From: Paracentrotus lividus
Taxonomy: Eukaryota > Echinodermata > Echinoidea > Camarodonta > Echinidae
Direction of reading: 5' to 3'
DNA: 64,000 nt
NCBI GenBank assembly: GCA_940671915.1
Contig: CALNVZ010000218.1
Span: 359,472 to 423,471 of the forward strand
Shown here: positions 22,531-34,902 of the stretch, piece after piece
Position numbering within the stretch: position 1 is the stretch's first letter
Layout of the letters: every line of letters begins with the position of its first letter
Position numbers and translations under genes: made by a program
Notes under the pieces: model-generated
Database searches by the model: none
What the model saw: the letters and a program-made list of their open reading frames with translations, nothing else
Told to the model about the DNA's origin: nothing

Positions 22531-24909
22531 CAATTGAGAAAAGCATATAGCTTTGAAAAGTAGGTCAGGCGCAAAGAAAAGTGTCTCGTTAAATGAACTG
22601 CATCGATATGGCCCAGTTAACTGAGCTAGCTTTATGCATCATAATTATACTCATATCCATGGAGTATAATATTATTATGGGACCATTTGGGATTAGAGCT
22701 GTTATTGGGTCAAGTTCTAAAGGAAAATTAAGGAATTATATCATCATCAGTGATTGTCTAAAAACACAGCGCACTATCAATTTATATTTTTATCATTTTT
22801 TTAAATCATGACACCTATTGAAATTCCCTCTCTCTTGCCCCCTCTCTTTCTATCTCCCTCTCACTCTCCCTCTCTTTATATCCCTTTTAGTTTTCTCAGT
22901 TTCTTTCTTCATTCATTCGTTTCATTTACTTGTCCTAAGTACAAGTTCATGATTAGCTTCAACTCATGTTTGAAAATATATATTCATTAAAAAAAAATCA
23001 CAAATCGAATTTACCGTCTTATAAATTACAAATCCTCCCTGCCACTTACACATGTTAAACATAAACATTAAACTCTCGATAGACTCAACCCCCCCCCCAT
23101 TTTATGTGTTCCTAAACCTGGACACTCTGTTTCTTATCATAATCCTTCATTATTGTTTTTCAAATTTTCAGATTTTCATTGTGTTTATTTCTTCTTTTTT
23201 TGCTTTGTTTTTGTTTGTTTGTTTTGTTTTTTTTTTTTTTTCTCTCTCTCTCTCCGTCTCTGCTCTCCCTCCCTCCCTCTGTGCTCTTTCTCTCTGCAAT
23301 TCTTCGTTTTATTGTATTTGAATGCATTTTTTACTCGGGACCATACTCACGAAGGTGTCCCTCATATGCTATTTTTCTCTCGGACCAATGACCAAAGTCA
23401 ACCTGAACTTTAAGCGCCCTTTTGCAAATGTCCAGATGTATCATATTTTCAAATGCATCCATCCCTGGCAGTATTATCTGTCCACTGGGTCTACTAAAGC
23501 TTATGGCTAATGAATACCAATTCTGTGCCCTGTAACATAAAGACTTACGATCGATAAAAAGTTACGATTGATTTTATCTCGGTAACCTCATTTCGGGAGT
23601 ACAGGAACAGTTATGGATCAGGATTAGGATATGATTACGGTCAGGGTTGTGGTTAGGATTAGGATGAAGAACATCCCCTTTGGGGCATCCTATCAGGCTA
23701 CCGAGATGAAATGTCACAGGGTACTAGACCACTCATTTCAACCATACAACAAAGTAAGTAAGTCTGGATCTGTATGAGAAGTGTGATATGTTTCATGTTG
23801 ACTCATATATCTTATTTGGGGGATTCATGTTTTTATTTTGCCCATGAGATCATGTTTAAAATGAATTCAGTCGTGAGATATGAGAAGTTGTTGCCATGTA
23901 ATGAAACAGACATCAGACGGTCCTTAGCTGCCAGGGGTGTAGGGTCATTTATTTTGTTGGGGGCGGTTTGAGTCATCAAAATTGTCAATATTACTTACGG
24001 GTTGCCCAAGCAGAGAGATGGGTATACCACCTGTTGATAAATCGGAACAATATTCTACCAATCCAACTAGAGATAGGATCCATTAATTGAATCTACCTAG
24101 GATGTTTATTAGCAACTTCTTTCCCCGACAGGACAACATGTCCGAACCATGTTTTCTTTCTATACGGTTTTGTTTTGTTTTTGTTTTTTTAAAGATAAGA
24201 GATAAGGATAACATTAATGCACTATATAACTCTCAACCATTTTTGTTTTCAATTACTCATTTTATTATTTTTTTTCTAATTTCATTTCTTTCTTGAATAT
24301 GTACTTATATTTAGTGAAAATGAGTGTTTGGTAGTAGACCAAATGGGTCTATCCGATATGGTGGATATAAAACCTCATCACCACCTTGGCCCCTCATAGA
24401 CATGTCACCCAGCCTTACGATCCCGCTCTTATAACCTATACTTCCTACGTGAAATACAGATGTTTGGTTATGGTTGAGTGAGACATGAAAGATTCAAAAC
24501 CTGATTCTACAGCATGGCAAGTGTGATATCTAATACATGTTTGGAATAAATTTCATGACAAGTAAGAAATAACCGAAAGGATTTGATTTATGTCATCTGA
24601 AATGGCTTCGTTGCGGGCACCAGGGTGCGCTCACTCCTTAACTTTAAAGATCTGATGACACCCATCATCGTTTTGAGTTTTGAAAGATAAAGGGTAAATT
24701 TCATAAAATTCTTTATTTCTTTTAATAAAGCAGAATTCGGAGAAGTATTCAGATGTATTTGTTATATTGAATTACATCTACCATGAACGCATATTGTATG
24801 GACCTAACTCGGAGGTGACATTGTGATCATACGCCCTCCCCTAGCCCCCACTATCGTGATTACTTAAGTAAAGGGAGAGGGCAAGGTAAGGGTAAGGTAA
24901 CGGGAAAGA
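22531..24909. other. Intergenic with T/CT-rich low-complexity tract
   Basis: No gene. A T-run followed by CT-rich sequence spans 23220-23300 and yields spurious phenylalanine/serine-rich frames. A small G/A-rich motif, GGTTAGGATTAGGAT, occurs near 23612-23665. From 22.6 to 24.9 kb the sequence is otherwise plain AT-rich DNA. Confidence 0.5.
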
Positions 24910-24961
24910 ATTCTTCTTCTTCTTCTTCTTCTTCTTCTTCTTCTTCTTCTTCTTCTTCTTT
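24910..24961 (+). repeat. (TTC)n microsatellite
   Basis: An uninterrupted run of about 17 TTC units immediately follows a purine-rich stretch (AAGGGAGAGGGCAAGGTAAG at 24868). Length polymorphism is likely. Confidence 0.95.
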
Positions 24962-27589
24962 GAATGTTCTTTGTAGACATTACATCAGCCCTCTTCAATG
25001 TCTCCTGTCAAGTAGTGTAACACCGAACTACATCTACCAAAGTTTCATATGACATAGTACTTGTCTTTTAATACCGTGCAGCACATACAAGTATAATGAT
25101 TGCATAATTCATGTACCCATCCACGTATGAAGAGCCTGCAAGCAAAAGGGACTAAATCCACTTTTGATAAAAATTGAGTTATTGATACCAGGCCATTGTT
25201 CAGGCACATACCTGTCTTTGAACAAAAGCATTATTGTGAATGTACATTGTAACTGGAAGAAAATGAATCTTGTAATTTCACTTTAACACAGACGCCTGTA
25301 CATAATCTGGTAAACAAATACCATTTTCTCTGAAATTACAAATTAAAGTGAATTTAGTTCCTTTTGCTTGTAAGCTCTTCGTATACGGTTTAAGTAACGC
25401 CGTATTATGCTTTCCAGCTATCAACCTTTTTAAGGAATCGAGGGGCGGGTATAAGATTCTAAGATGAGGGACGCGCCGTGAACTGTTCTCCCAATACACC
25501 ATTTATGCTGGTGCAGATCCGAAAATCTAGAAAGAAATAAGTGCCTAAAATCAGGTATTTTTGGCCTTTTAAAGGGGGCATCCTGGTCCTCCACCCTGAC
25601 CTTTTTTAATGAACGAGTGAACGACTTAATTACCTCTCCTATATGGCTGTTATATGAAAATGATGATCTTCAGGATGTCCAAATAAAAAATTGGGTGTAC
25701 AAAAAACTGAAATTCAAATTTTGTTCCCCCCGTTATGAAATCCTGGATCCGCCACTGAACCGTGCGTGTACAGTATAGGCACACACCTTGAATATCACCG
25801 CATAAATCTGCCATTGGGAATCTGATTCGAGTTCTGATTTTACTTTCTGCACTTTTGTATCACTTTCTTTAGTTTGAAGCCTCACCTCACATGCCATAGA
25901 CATGTTTTAAACATTATTCCTCGCGAATGTGCATGGCATACGATCGGATTATATTGCAATCTTCTTTATGTCGAACCTAATATTATACAAGTGGTAAAAA
26001 ATACATGTACAGAATAATGAATCATGAGATACCCTTTAGGAGAATTTCAGAAACATAAAATCTAGGAAGCAGACTTCTCCATGTTTGACAATGGATATGA
26101 CATGATATCGTACTTTACAATCTTCTCTTAAATAAAAAGGTAAACTTATATTACTTTATCTCGGTTGGAAGAAATGCTCTGCCAATAAAACTTCAGATTA
26201 TAATATTCGAGGACTTTCAGAAGTTTCAAATGTAGAAAGTAGACTCCAGACAGTTTAATGAATAAATCAATGCCATAATTTTCAAGAAGGTCTGATCTTG
26301 ATTATATGTTCTGTTAAGAATAGCAAATATTTTTTTTCCAACTTTTATAGCAACCCCAAACATAAATTCAAACAACTTTTAAACTTCTTCTTTTCCTTTT
26401 CTCATTTCTTTTATCTTTTCAACATTGGTTGGATATTACTTTCGCTGAGGTTATGAGGCTTGTCCATTCGGATATTCATGCATATTCTAGTAAAAACTTA
26501 GATATAAATACTAGTTCAAGTGACACCATCCTATTTCTTTGAATGCTTCTCACTGAAGATGGTTCACTGTGATCTAAAGATCGTTAATGAATCAAGTGAC
26601 CAGGGTAATTTATCCTTGGAGGGAAAATCATGATTTATCATTATAATCCACGTTCATACAGAGATTTTGAGGAGGAAAACTCTTTGCATGTAAGACAGAG
26701 AGTGGTTTAGCTCACCATATAAATGATTTAAAATTCAAACGATGCCCTTTACAAACACCATACATCGTCACACCTATCAACCAAATGAGCCGACAAGAAC
26801 AACTGTGGAATCACGGTCGAGTGCTTGGAGAGGAAAATTAAATCGTCATCTTTTACAGATCGATAGATAAAGAGGGATGCAGCACCCTGATTTCTCGTGG
26901 CGGATCCGACCGGGGCACAAGGGACGCTCCTCATTGTTTTTTAAAAAGAGAATCACGCATTTATATATTCATTCTAGTTTTTCCTGTCTATATGTTATCC
27001 AGCTACTATTTGCAGCCTTACTAGGCCAAAGAGCCGGAAGAGGATAGATGAGGATATGATATCCTCTTTTTCCAGATCCTATACATCCCTACCTCTGGAT
27101 TTCTTTCAACCAACTCGATGCTAGGCAGTCTTGCAGCGTGGAATTGAACCAGGTATACACTGGTATATATATATTCATGATTGTTGGGCATGATAACACA
27201 TCGATATAAACATAAATAGACGTTGTAAACATGATAAACATAATGGCCGGTATTCTCGAGGGGTGACTACTAAATTTAGTCACACTTCTAGAATACCGGC
27301 CAATGTGTATAATTCACGTTTTCTTTCAGGATTCTAAAGACAAATAGGAAATGTTTTATGATATTAAAATCCGTTTGAACTTATAAAGTTTATGCCTGAT
27401 TGAGATTAAATATTATTTTGATATTCCGTAATACAACAGGAAATGATAATAGTGTTTTCAGTGTTGCTGAAATCCCATCCAATCTTATAATTCTGACGCC
27501 AAAGATGTTTTGTACAACTAGGCGTACATTATTTCCATTATTATATTAAAGTTTGAATATTCCTTGTCATATCAATTCTAGTTGTAAAC
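24962..27589. other. Intergenic AT-rich DNA, no gene seen
   Basis: Frames are all below 75 codons and none has a motif. GAAATCCTGGATCCGCCACT at 25738-25757 is a phrase often seen at the edges of dispersed repeats, suggesting an old unclassified element around 25.5-25.8 kb. A short inverted pair, GGCCGGTATTCTCGAGG / TTCTAGAATACCGGCC, at 27244-27301 forms a compact palindrome with ATTTAGTC in the loop. Confidence 0.45.
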
Positions 27590-27593
27590 TTAA

Positions 27594-28090
27594 AGGGGAA
27601 GTTCACCCTGGAATTTTAATGGTCTTAAAAAACGAAGAAAAATAATAGAAAAATATTGGTGAAAGTTTGAAGAAAATCGACAAAAAAATAGCGAAGTTAT
27701 GAATATTTAAAGTTTTGATTCTGTGACGTCACGTGCAAGCAGCTCTCCCATTGGTTGTGTATGTAAATTCCATAAATTTGTCTTTTTGTCATGGTTCCTG
27801 ATAAAGGAATGGGTCAATTTAATACATTCATGTATATGAACGTATGTTTGATGGTATATCGACCGCACAGGTGACATAATTCATTACTTCCGGAAAAAAA
27901 TGACATTTTATGGTATTTACACTACATAACACATAGGAGATCTGCTCGCATGTGACGTCACAAAATCAAAACTTCGAATATTCATAACTTCATCATTTTT
28001 TGGTCGATTTTCTCCAAACCTTTACTCATATTTTTCTTTTATTTTTCTGCATTTTTTAAATCAAATTGAAATCCAGGGTGAACTTCCCCT
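27594..28090. mobile_element. TTAA-flanked MITE with ~150 bp inverted arms (Kolobok/piggyBac-like)
   Basis: TTAA at 27590-27593 and at 28091-28094 flank inverted ends AGGGGAAGTTCACCCTGGA / its inverse. Inverted similarity continues inward for about 150 bp (AAAATCGAC.AAAAAAT, AAGTTATGAATATT, AGTTTTGATT.TGTGACGTCAC), so each arm ends with a TGACGTCA palindrome, at about 27724 and 27954. The middle 200 bp is unique and non-coding. TTAA target duplication with such ends is the signature of the Kolobok or piggyBac groups; which of the two cannot be told without a transposase relative. Non-autonomous. Confidence 0.85.
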
Positions 28091-28094
28091 TTAA

Positions 28095-29078
28095 GAGATA
28101 GAGGGCGCTACCATTCTACTCAAAGCGAACGTGCCCATTGACTTTTTTTGTTTTTGGACAGTTTTTCACTTTATTTTCTTTATTGTGGCGAGCAACTACC
28201 TTTTCAAAGAAATTTTCAACTTGAATAAGTACGCTAAGAGTCTGAATTTTTCAAAAATAGGAATAACTTATTGCAAAGGGACAAAAAAAGTCCTGTCACT
28301 TGCGTCAATTCGAAAGCCTAGTCAGATCAAATTCCTGTACAATATGGTATATTTTGCTCTCAAAATAGCTCATGCGCTGCATAGTTTTGATCCTCGATGC
28401 CGCATTATACTATTATAGCTTATTGTTCACAGGGCAATTAAAAGCTTGAATTCTCAGCTTTCCGGAGATGGTACATTCATTTTAATTGATTTTAAAAAAG
28501 TCCTGTCACTTTGAACACAATCATAAGAGGTTCTTTCCTCGACTATATATTTACGCTTATCACATGCATATCGCATAGAAACATGTGAACGGCGTCTTCA
28601 CAAGACTTGTGACAAGTTCACAATCTATGTCATTGTTTTGAGCATCAATTTATATGAATTGCATATTCTGATTACAACTTCAGCACAATAATGTTATAAG
28701 CTTGCCCAAATAAGTATTTCTTCCATCTGGTCTGGAGAATCTATTAACTAACAACATGATAACTTCTTTCATAACATGATAATTTCTTTCATCTCCACGA
28801 GAAGATTGCTCAACCGAACGGACAATACCATTCGACTGGAGGGAAGTCTTCTTACGCGAGTTTTTGTGAGCTAATTTATTATTGCAGCCAGCTGTATAGA
28901 TTTCTGCGCTTCTCAGCCGTATTTCCTTTGTTGCGTCTGGCCTCTTAGATAATGGACGCGCCTTGTTTAATTACGATTTAATGCCGCACATTGGTATACG
29001 TTAACTTTACATTTTACATAGAGTAGAATTGATATGTACTCGTATTGGAATTGGAATTTGAACTGATATTGGTTTCGG
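28095..29078. other. Intergenic, no gene seen
   Basis: AAAAAAGTCCTGTCACTT occurs twice, near 28283 and 28495, about 210 bp apart, a faint tandem trace. A 95-codon frame at 28131-28418 is phenylalanine/lysine-rich and unconvincing. The last part (29030-29078) begins the AATTGG/AATTTGAA-rich text that borders the duplicated block. Confidence 0.45.
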
Positions 29079-30397
29079 ATGAATAACCGACTCGATTTGC
29101 CGTGATGATGTGCTAGTAATGCGACATGTAGGTCCATACCAAGTCGCGGATCAAGGCGGGGGGCGGGGGCGCAGGTGACGTGCCCCAATAATTCAAAAAC
29201 CACTCATTGACGTCGGCATGTTCAGATCGAAAAAACCTTCGGAGCCCCCCCCCCCCCGCCCTATTTCGAATTTTTGGAAATCCGCTACTGTCCTGCAGGC
29301 AAAATATATTTTCTAGATTTAAACTTTTTTCTCAGAAAATAACGATACTTCATGGAATTCTTTTATAAATTGATGTGTGGTATGCTGTTAACTCAATTTC
29401 AAGTTCAGTTTCAAATTCCAATTTTAATTTCAATCTTATTTTTCACTTCCACAGAAATCATAACTCAGAGGTAGATACAAGACTCCCTGCAATAGACAAA
29501 CAGAGGGACCCAGAAAGTAAATTTAATCCAAAACATGATCATTTTCCCCTATTTGATATTCTTTCTTGATCAAGGCGAGCCCAACACCAGTATCGAAATT
29601 GGGAATGTTTATATGAATCGAATTGAATTTCTTCCTATTTCTGTTCTTTTTTTTTAGCCGTCTCTTTTGATTTATTGATACAAAAATCGGTTAATTATTC
29701 CAGTGTCATGGTCGTGCACTTTTTCAACTTATCAAGAAAGTCCAAATAAATCAAACTCGACTTGCATAATAATGATCTTTCGAGGAATTACACACTAAAA
29801 GAACAAAGGGCTAAACTGACCCCATTCTAGGTCTGTTGGGGCATTTCACCATCCAGGGTGATTTTGAACACTATACCAGATTATCTATGGCGATAGTTGA
29901 CCCATTAAAATGAACCAAAATAGTGTTATTTCTACGCTTATTCGTAGTATCATTATTATTATTTTTTGTCCACTTAAAATTGATATAGCATAATTACATC
30001 GATTACTGTGAGACAAAAAGACGTAATAGCTGTATAAGAGTCATACTCATTCTGGCTCCTTATAAGAACTAGAACGAGTATTTAGACCTGCCTCGAAATC
30101 TGTGGGTATTTCATGTATTTCAATTCATGTACTTTCGCAAATTGAAAATGAAATTTAGAATAAAATTCGTCCTTATTCGCAATGCGACTGCCCAATATTT
30201 TCTTGACATTTGGTCCAGGGTGCATACGCACACGAGTTTAACATGTAAAATCAAATTCGAAGGGGTTGTATTTTTAAGTGGAGGTGAATTTTAAGAAGGT
30301 ACCTGGGATTCTATAGTACCCCTTTGAACGTGACATAGAAAACATCAAGCCAGTGAAGAGGATTCTGGTCTCTAACCTTTCCGTCATCTGCTGATCT
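29079..30397. repeat. 1.3 kb duplicated block A (tandem with block B)
   Basis: Starts GGATGAATAACCGACTCGAT and ends CTTTCCGTCATCTGCTGATCT. It is followed at once by block B. The two are nearly identical; most differences are single-base insertions or deletions, many in homopolymers (C13 against C12 in the GAGCCCCC tract near 29250). Contents include that C tract, AATTTCAATCTTATTTTTCA CTTCC-type text related to 46.5 kb, and no ORF above 85 codons. Read as a haplotype or read-error duplication first, a true tandem second. Confidence 0.85.
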
Positions 30398-31687
30398 GGA
30401 TGAAATAACCGACTCGATTTGCCGTGATGATGTGCTAGTAATGCGACATGTAGGTCCATACCAAGTCGCGGATCAAGGCGGGGGCGGGGGCGCAGGTGAC
30501 GTGCCCCCAATAATTCAAAAACCACTCATTTGACTGTCGGCATGTTCAGATCGAAAAACTTCGGAGCCCCCCCCCCCCGCCCTATTTTCGATTTTGGAAA
30601 TCCGCTACTGTCCTGCAGGCAAAATATATTTTCTAGATTTAAACTTTTTTCTCAGAAAATAACGATACTTCATGGAATTCTTTATAATATTGATGTGTGG
30701 TATGCTGTTAACTCAATTTAAGTTCAGTTTCAAATTCCAATTTTAATTTCAATCTTATTTTTCACTTCCACAGAAATCATAACTCAGAGGAAGATACAAG
30801 ACTCCCTGCAATAGACAAACAGAGGGACCCAGAAAGTAAATTTAATCCAAAACATGATCATTTCCCCTATTTGATATTCTTTCTTGATCAAGGCGAGCCC
30901 AACACCAGTATCGAATGGAATGTTTATATGAACGATTGAATTCTCCTATTTCTGTTCTTTTTTTGCCGTCTCTTTTGATTTATTTGATACAAAAATCGTT
31001 ATTATTCCAGTGTCATGGTCGTGCACTTTTTCAACTTATCAAGAAAGTCCAAATAAATCAAACTCGACTTGCATAATGTCTTTCGAGGAATTACACACTA
31101 AAAGAACAAAGGGCTAAACTGACCCATTCTAGTCTGTTGGGCATTTCACCCAATCCAGGGTGATTTGAACACTATACCAGTTTCTATGCGATGATTGACC
31201 ATTAAAATGAACCAAAAGTGTTATTTCTACGCTTATTCGTAGTATCATTATTATTATTTTTTGTCCACTTAAAATTGATATAGCATAATACATCGATTAC
31301 TGTGAGACAAAAAGACGTATAGCTGTATAAGAGTCATACTCATTCTGGCTCCTTATATAGAACTGACGAGTATTTAGACCTGCCTCGAAATCTGTGGGGT
31401 ATTTCATGTTATTTCAATTCATGTACTTTCGCAATTGAAAATGAAATTTAGAATAAAATTCGTCTTATTCGCAATGCGACTGCCCAATATTTTCTTGACA
31501 TTTGGTCCAGGGTGCATACGCACACGAGTTTAACATGTAAAATCAAATTCGAAGGGGTTTGTATTTTTAAGTGGAGGTGAATTTTAAGAAGGTACTGGGA
31601 TTCTATAGTACCCTTTGAACGTGACATAGAAAACATCAAGCCAGTGAAGAGGATTCTGGTCTCTAACCTTTCCGTCATCTGCTGATC
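30398..31687. repeat. 1.3 kb duplicated block B
   Basis: Second copy of block A, with the same start and end landmarks; its end abuts the CT-rich start of block C at 31688. Small frames at 30274-30525 (spanning the A/B junction) and 31448-31726 exist only because of indels and are not conserved between copies. Confidence 0.85.
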
Positions 31688-31789
31688 TATGTTCAATCCT
31701 ATATACATCTCTCTCATTTCTCTCATTCTCTCCCCCCTCTCTCTCTCTCTCCTATCTATCTCTCTCTCTCTCTTCTCTCCTCTCCCCCC

Positions 31790-31824
<35 letters not shown>

Positions 31825-33664
31825 ATCTATCTCCCCCCTCTCTCTCTCTCTCTTCTTTCTCTCTTCTCTCTCTTCTCTCTCTCTCTGCCATCTCTCTACC
31901 ATCTCCTGTCCTGTCCTACATGATAGTCAACCTCCTCTTTGATCCCTATCACCCCCTCATCATGCTCCTTACAAACCAAGCAAACATCCCCATCTCTATT
32001 TCATCACTCTAAACCCTTCTTCTCACTCTACTGTGTGTCAAAGTCACCTCTCTCGTCGCAGCATCAAGGGCTCAAATATCAACTATTACTGATATTGGAA
32101 AAATAGCATTTTTGCGAAATCGGATCATACTAGACTTTATTGAACTTCATTTTAAGCACTTCTATTGATATGTCGGTTTATTGTCGATATATTTGTTTGC
32201 ATGGATGATATACGAACTCGTCTATGTATATTGCAATCATCTTTATTAACTGGTATTTGAATGGTCACGTAAACTGTCCGCTTGTTTCATGATTAACCAC
32301 TTTCTTTTAAAGGGGTGCTGTAAAATACCTTTAACAAAAATCTTTAGTTGGAATTTGTTGAGAAAGACAGTAAACTTACATTATTTTAGAATTATATAGA
32401 GTTTCAAGGAATTCTTGGCATTTTCACTGTAAACCAATCATAGTCCTTGTTTGCAAATTTGCAATCGATCCTAAATATTAATGTTAACCAGCTCTGGAAC
32501 AGAAATCAATAAAAGACACCCAATAGAAGTATCAAGTCTGCTCTATTTTCCGTTATGACGTCATGAATGTCATCATATTGGTGTCTGACATGATGGTTTG
32601 TATCGATGTTGTCATGGATAAGATTCAATAGGGAGTTGTGTACACGTGTCGCCTAAAGGAGGAGGAGAGGTAAGGGTGGATCTTCACTTCGGAAGACGTC
32701 TCCGCGACGATTCGTCTCCGCGACGGATAAAAAGTATTAGAGACGTCTCCGCGATAATTTTCAAAACTCAGACAAAGGAATTTCAAAGAACGGTCTCAAG
32801 TAGTTTCCGCGACTCATTTAACGTCCGGAGAAGTCTCGGAAACGTCTCCGCGACAAGATTGAAAATTGTCGCCGAGACGTCTCCGAGACGTTTCATGAAT
32901 CGCGGAAACAACTTTGAGACGGTTCTTTGAAATTGCTTTGTCACAGTTTTTTTTTTTTTTAATGTCGCGGAGAGATCTGGACGTCTATAATAGTTTCTAT
33001 CCGTCGCGAAGAGATACCACCCTAATTAAGAATGAAAGCATTTATCAAACAATAATGGTGGCTTCTTCATGCGTGACGCTCAAAGCTCTTGAGAACTTTT
33101 AATACTTCATCTCAGCCGCCCGTCAACTGCAACAAGTGGCGAGAAGAGTTTGTGTGTCGTTATATCTGGTGCGGATCATGGGAAGTCGGGGCAAAATTGG
33201 AATTTCGGACTTTGTATACGAATTGTTTTACGATCATTGTACACCATTTTGTTCCTGACAAAGAAAAAAGTTGTTTTTTTTCCTCATTTTGTGTACGTGT
33301 CCTCGACAAGTAAAAATGTATTGCTTTAAATTTGGAGGCATGAGGTCATCAACTTATTTTTCTATAGGGGTTCAAATTTTTTTTATTACATGTAAAGTCA
33401 ATTGCTTCATTTGCGGAGAGGACGTTTTTGACAGAACGTGATTTGACAACATTGTAACGTGAACTATGTCTGAAAAAATAAATGGATGTGGGTGAAGTAA
33501 ACGTTATAAGTTTTTGGCATATATAACAGTGTTCATACAGACAAAACATTGTTCATCAAGTGATGTCTAACTACGCGTAAAACCATCGATTTTGGAGAGG
33601 ACATTTTTGACAGAATTGGCACCCGATTTTTGGTTGATGTCACAAAAAATCAAATTAATTCTAG
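31688..33664. repeat. 2.0 kb duplicated block C (copy before the gap)
   Basis: Starts ATGTTCAATCCTATATACAT, runs through a CT-rich microsatellite (about 31705-31885), a non-coding segment, a TAA-flanked MITE (32674-33022) and AT-rich DNA, and ends GTCACAAAAAATCAAATTAA TTCTAG. It recurs at 34903-36890 with mostly 1-base indel differences. Sequence beyond the end differs between copies. Confidence 0.88.
32674..33022. mobile_element. PIF/Harbinger-like MITE rich in CGTCTCCGCGAC units, copy 1
   Basis: TAA occurs directly before (32671-32673) and after (33023-33025). The ends are inverted: GGGTGG.ATCTTCACTTCGG on the left and the inverse of GGGTGGTATCTCTTCGCGAC on the right. Inside, CGTCTCCGCGA occurs four times in one orientation, plus CGCGGAGA in the opposite orientation near the right end. 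GAGACGTCTC palindromes are repeated, so the element can fold extensively. A 3-bp TWA duplication and ends starting GG are typical of PIF/Harbinger-derived MITEs. No transposase. A 94-codon frame across the CGTCTC units is a by-product of their repetition. Confidence 0.72.
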
Positions 33665-34044
33665 CTTCTGGGGTTTTCAGTTTTTTTAACAATCGCATTT
33701 TAGTAGGAAATTCTGATTGGAAAAGCGAGCCTAATGATTGCTAATAATCAAAATGCGCAGACTCAAAATCAGAAAAAATAAAAATGCGACTGTATTTTTT
33801 CCTTAAATGCCATATAATGGTCAATTTTTAGAAGTAATGTGTATTTCAATAATTATTTTTCTCTTGTAGGTATAGCTCCAATAGCTTACCATCGTAGACG
33901 TGATGTTACCATACCTCTATTTCTTTTAATGGTGCACAGAAGGCATTTTTTGACGGTGTACCTGATCGTAAAACGACCCCTACCTAAATTTCTTTTACGT
34001 GGCCTTCGGCCATCCAAGATAACTTCTCAAAAACATCCATAGGG
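33665..34044. other. Unique spacer between block C and the next MITE
   Basis: AT-rich, no gene. The GGCCTTCGGCC hexamer-palindrome at 34002-34012 and a run of small frames are the only features. Confidence 0.4.
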
Positions 34045-34300
34045 TAATGCGGCGGTCACAACTCGCCGTACCTTCGAGTGCAACTCCCTACGATGGATTT
34101 CGTAGAAAATTCGTGTAGCGGAGGTACCTCGCAGGTGCAATGCATGTAACGACGTGCAGAAAGTTTTTACAATACCCTTTCTATAGAAACGCAGGAATCG
34201 CAGAAGTTGACCCAGGACCTGTGCGTGCATTGCACAGGCAACGCAGGCTACGTCGATGGCACGTGCCCCGTACCCTACGACGAGTTGTGACCGCTGCAGT
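34045..34300. mobile_element. Short TIR element (GCGGTCACAACTCG ends)
   Basis: Left end TAATGCGGCGGTCACAACTCG; right end is the inverse of TACTGCAGCGGTCACAACTCG, 18 of 21 matching. Inverted similarity continues weakly (CGTACC...CGTAG against CTACG...GGTACG-like text). The right half holds a perfect 7-bp stem CCTGTGC / GCACAGG at 34217-34237. AGGG lies near both outer edges (34041-34044; 34301-34304), which may be a target duplication, but the exact boundary is ambiguous. GC-richer than its surroundings and non-coding. Confidence 0.65.
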
Positions 34301-34725
34301 AGGGATAAATCATTAACTCGGGGCAGTTATTTTCTTCTTTTATTTTTATTTTTACTGGGGGGGCAAGGGCCAGAGCACTGATTTGGCAACGGGGGAAGGG
34401 GGGCGGGCCCTTCAGCGGGCCTTCAGCCGTCTGGTTCTCTCATCACACTATGGGTGTTCTGACATGAAGGTTTGTATCGATATGTCATGGGTTGAGATTC
34501 AATGCTGTGATTAGGGGTGTACTGATAGGTTCACTCTGATTTCATTGACCTCATTCCATCCACACGTCATAAGCAGGAAGAAGATGTCACACTGTCTTGG
34601 CGCGGGAAAGAGGACAAAGAAATGAATTGTCGTATCACTCCGCAGATCTCGAGATTGAGATGTCATGATCTAAGTTTGGGTCTCTCTAGCTTCAGTTGAA
34701 CAACTTGGCGTCATATCAACATGAT
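34301..34725. other. Unique sequence before the gap, no gene
   Basis: Contains a G-rich patch (GGGGGGGCAAGGG near 34357; GGGGGAAGGGGGGCGGG near 34391). The phrase GACATGAAGGTTTGTATCGATATGTCATGG near 34460 resembles text within blocks C and C' at 32590 and 35805, suggesting the gap side contains further rearranged fragments of the same locus. No gene. Confidence 0.45.
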
Positions 34726-34797
34726 GGAGAGAGAGGGAGGAGAGAGAGGAGAGGAGAGAGAGAGAGAGAAGAGAGAGAGATAGAGAGAGAGAGAGGG

Positions 34798-34833
<36 letters not shown>

Positions 34834-34877
34834 GAGGAGGAGAAAAGAAGGGAGAGGAGATAAAGAGGTAGATGCAT
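34726..34877 (+). repeat. GA-rich (purine) low-complexity tract abutting the gap
   Basis: Nearly pure GA dinucleotide repeats with AGG and GGGAG breaks, ending AAGAGGTAGATGCAT just before the Ns. Its complement closely resembles the CT tract that begins the sequence on the other side of the gap, so the two sides face each other as an inverted purine/pyrimidine pair. Confidence 0.9.
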
Positions 34878-34902
34878 NNNNNNNNNNNNNNNNNNNNNNN
34901 NN
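34878..34902. other. Assembly gap of exactly 25 N
   Basis: Twenty-five Ns. A fixed 25-N run is a placeholder known from long-read gap filling when flanking extensions overlap or conflict, which fits the duplicated blocks on either side. The true distance, and even the order, of the two sides is unknown. Confidence 0.97.

Noticed and set aside
31689..32012. Leucine/serine-rich frames over CT tracts (also 34872-35312 and 34716-34931)
   Set aside because: They are translations of CT or GA dinucleotide repeats, and two of them even run through the N gap.
32646..32930. 94-codon frame
   Set aside because: It is generated by the repeated CGTCTCCGCGAC words of the MITE, and its frame is broken in the second copy.
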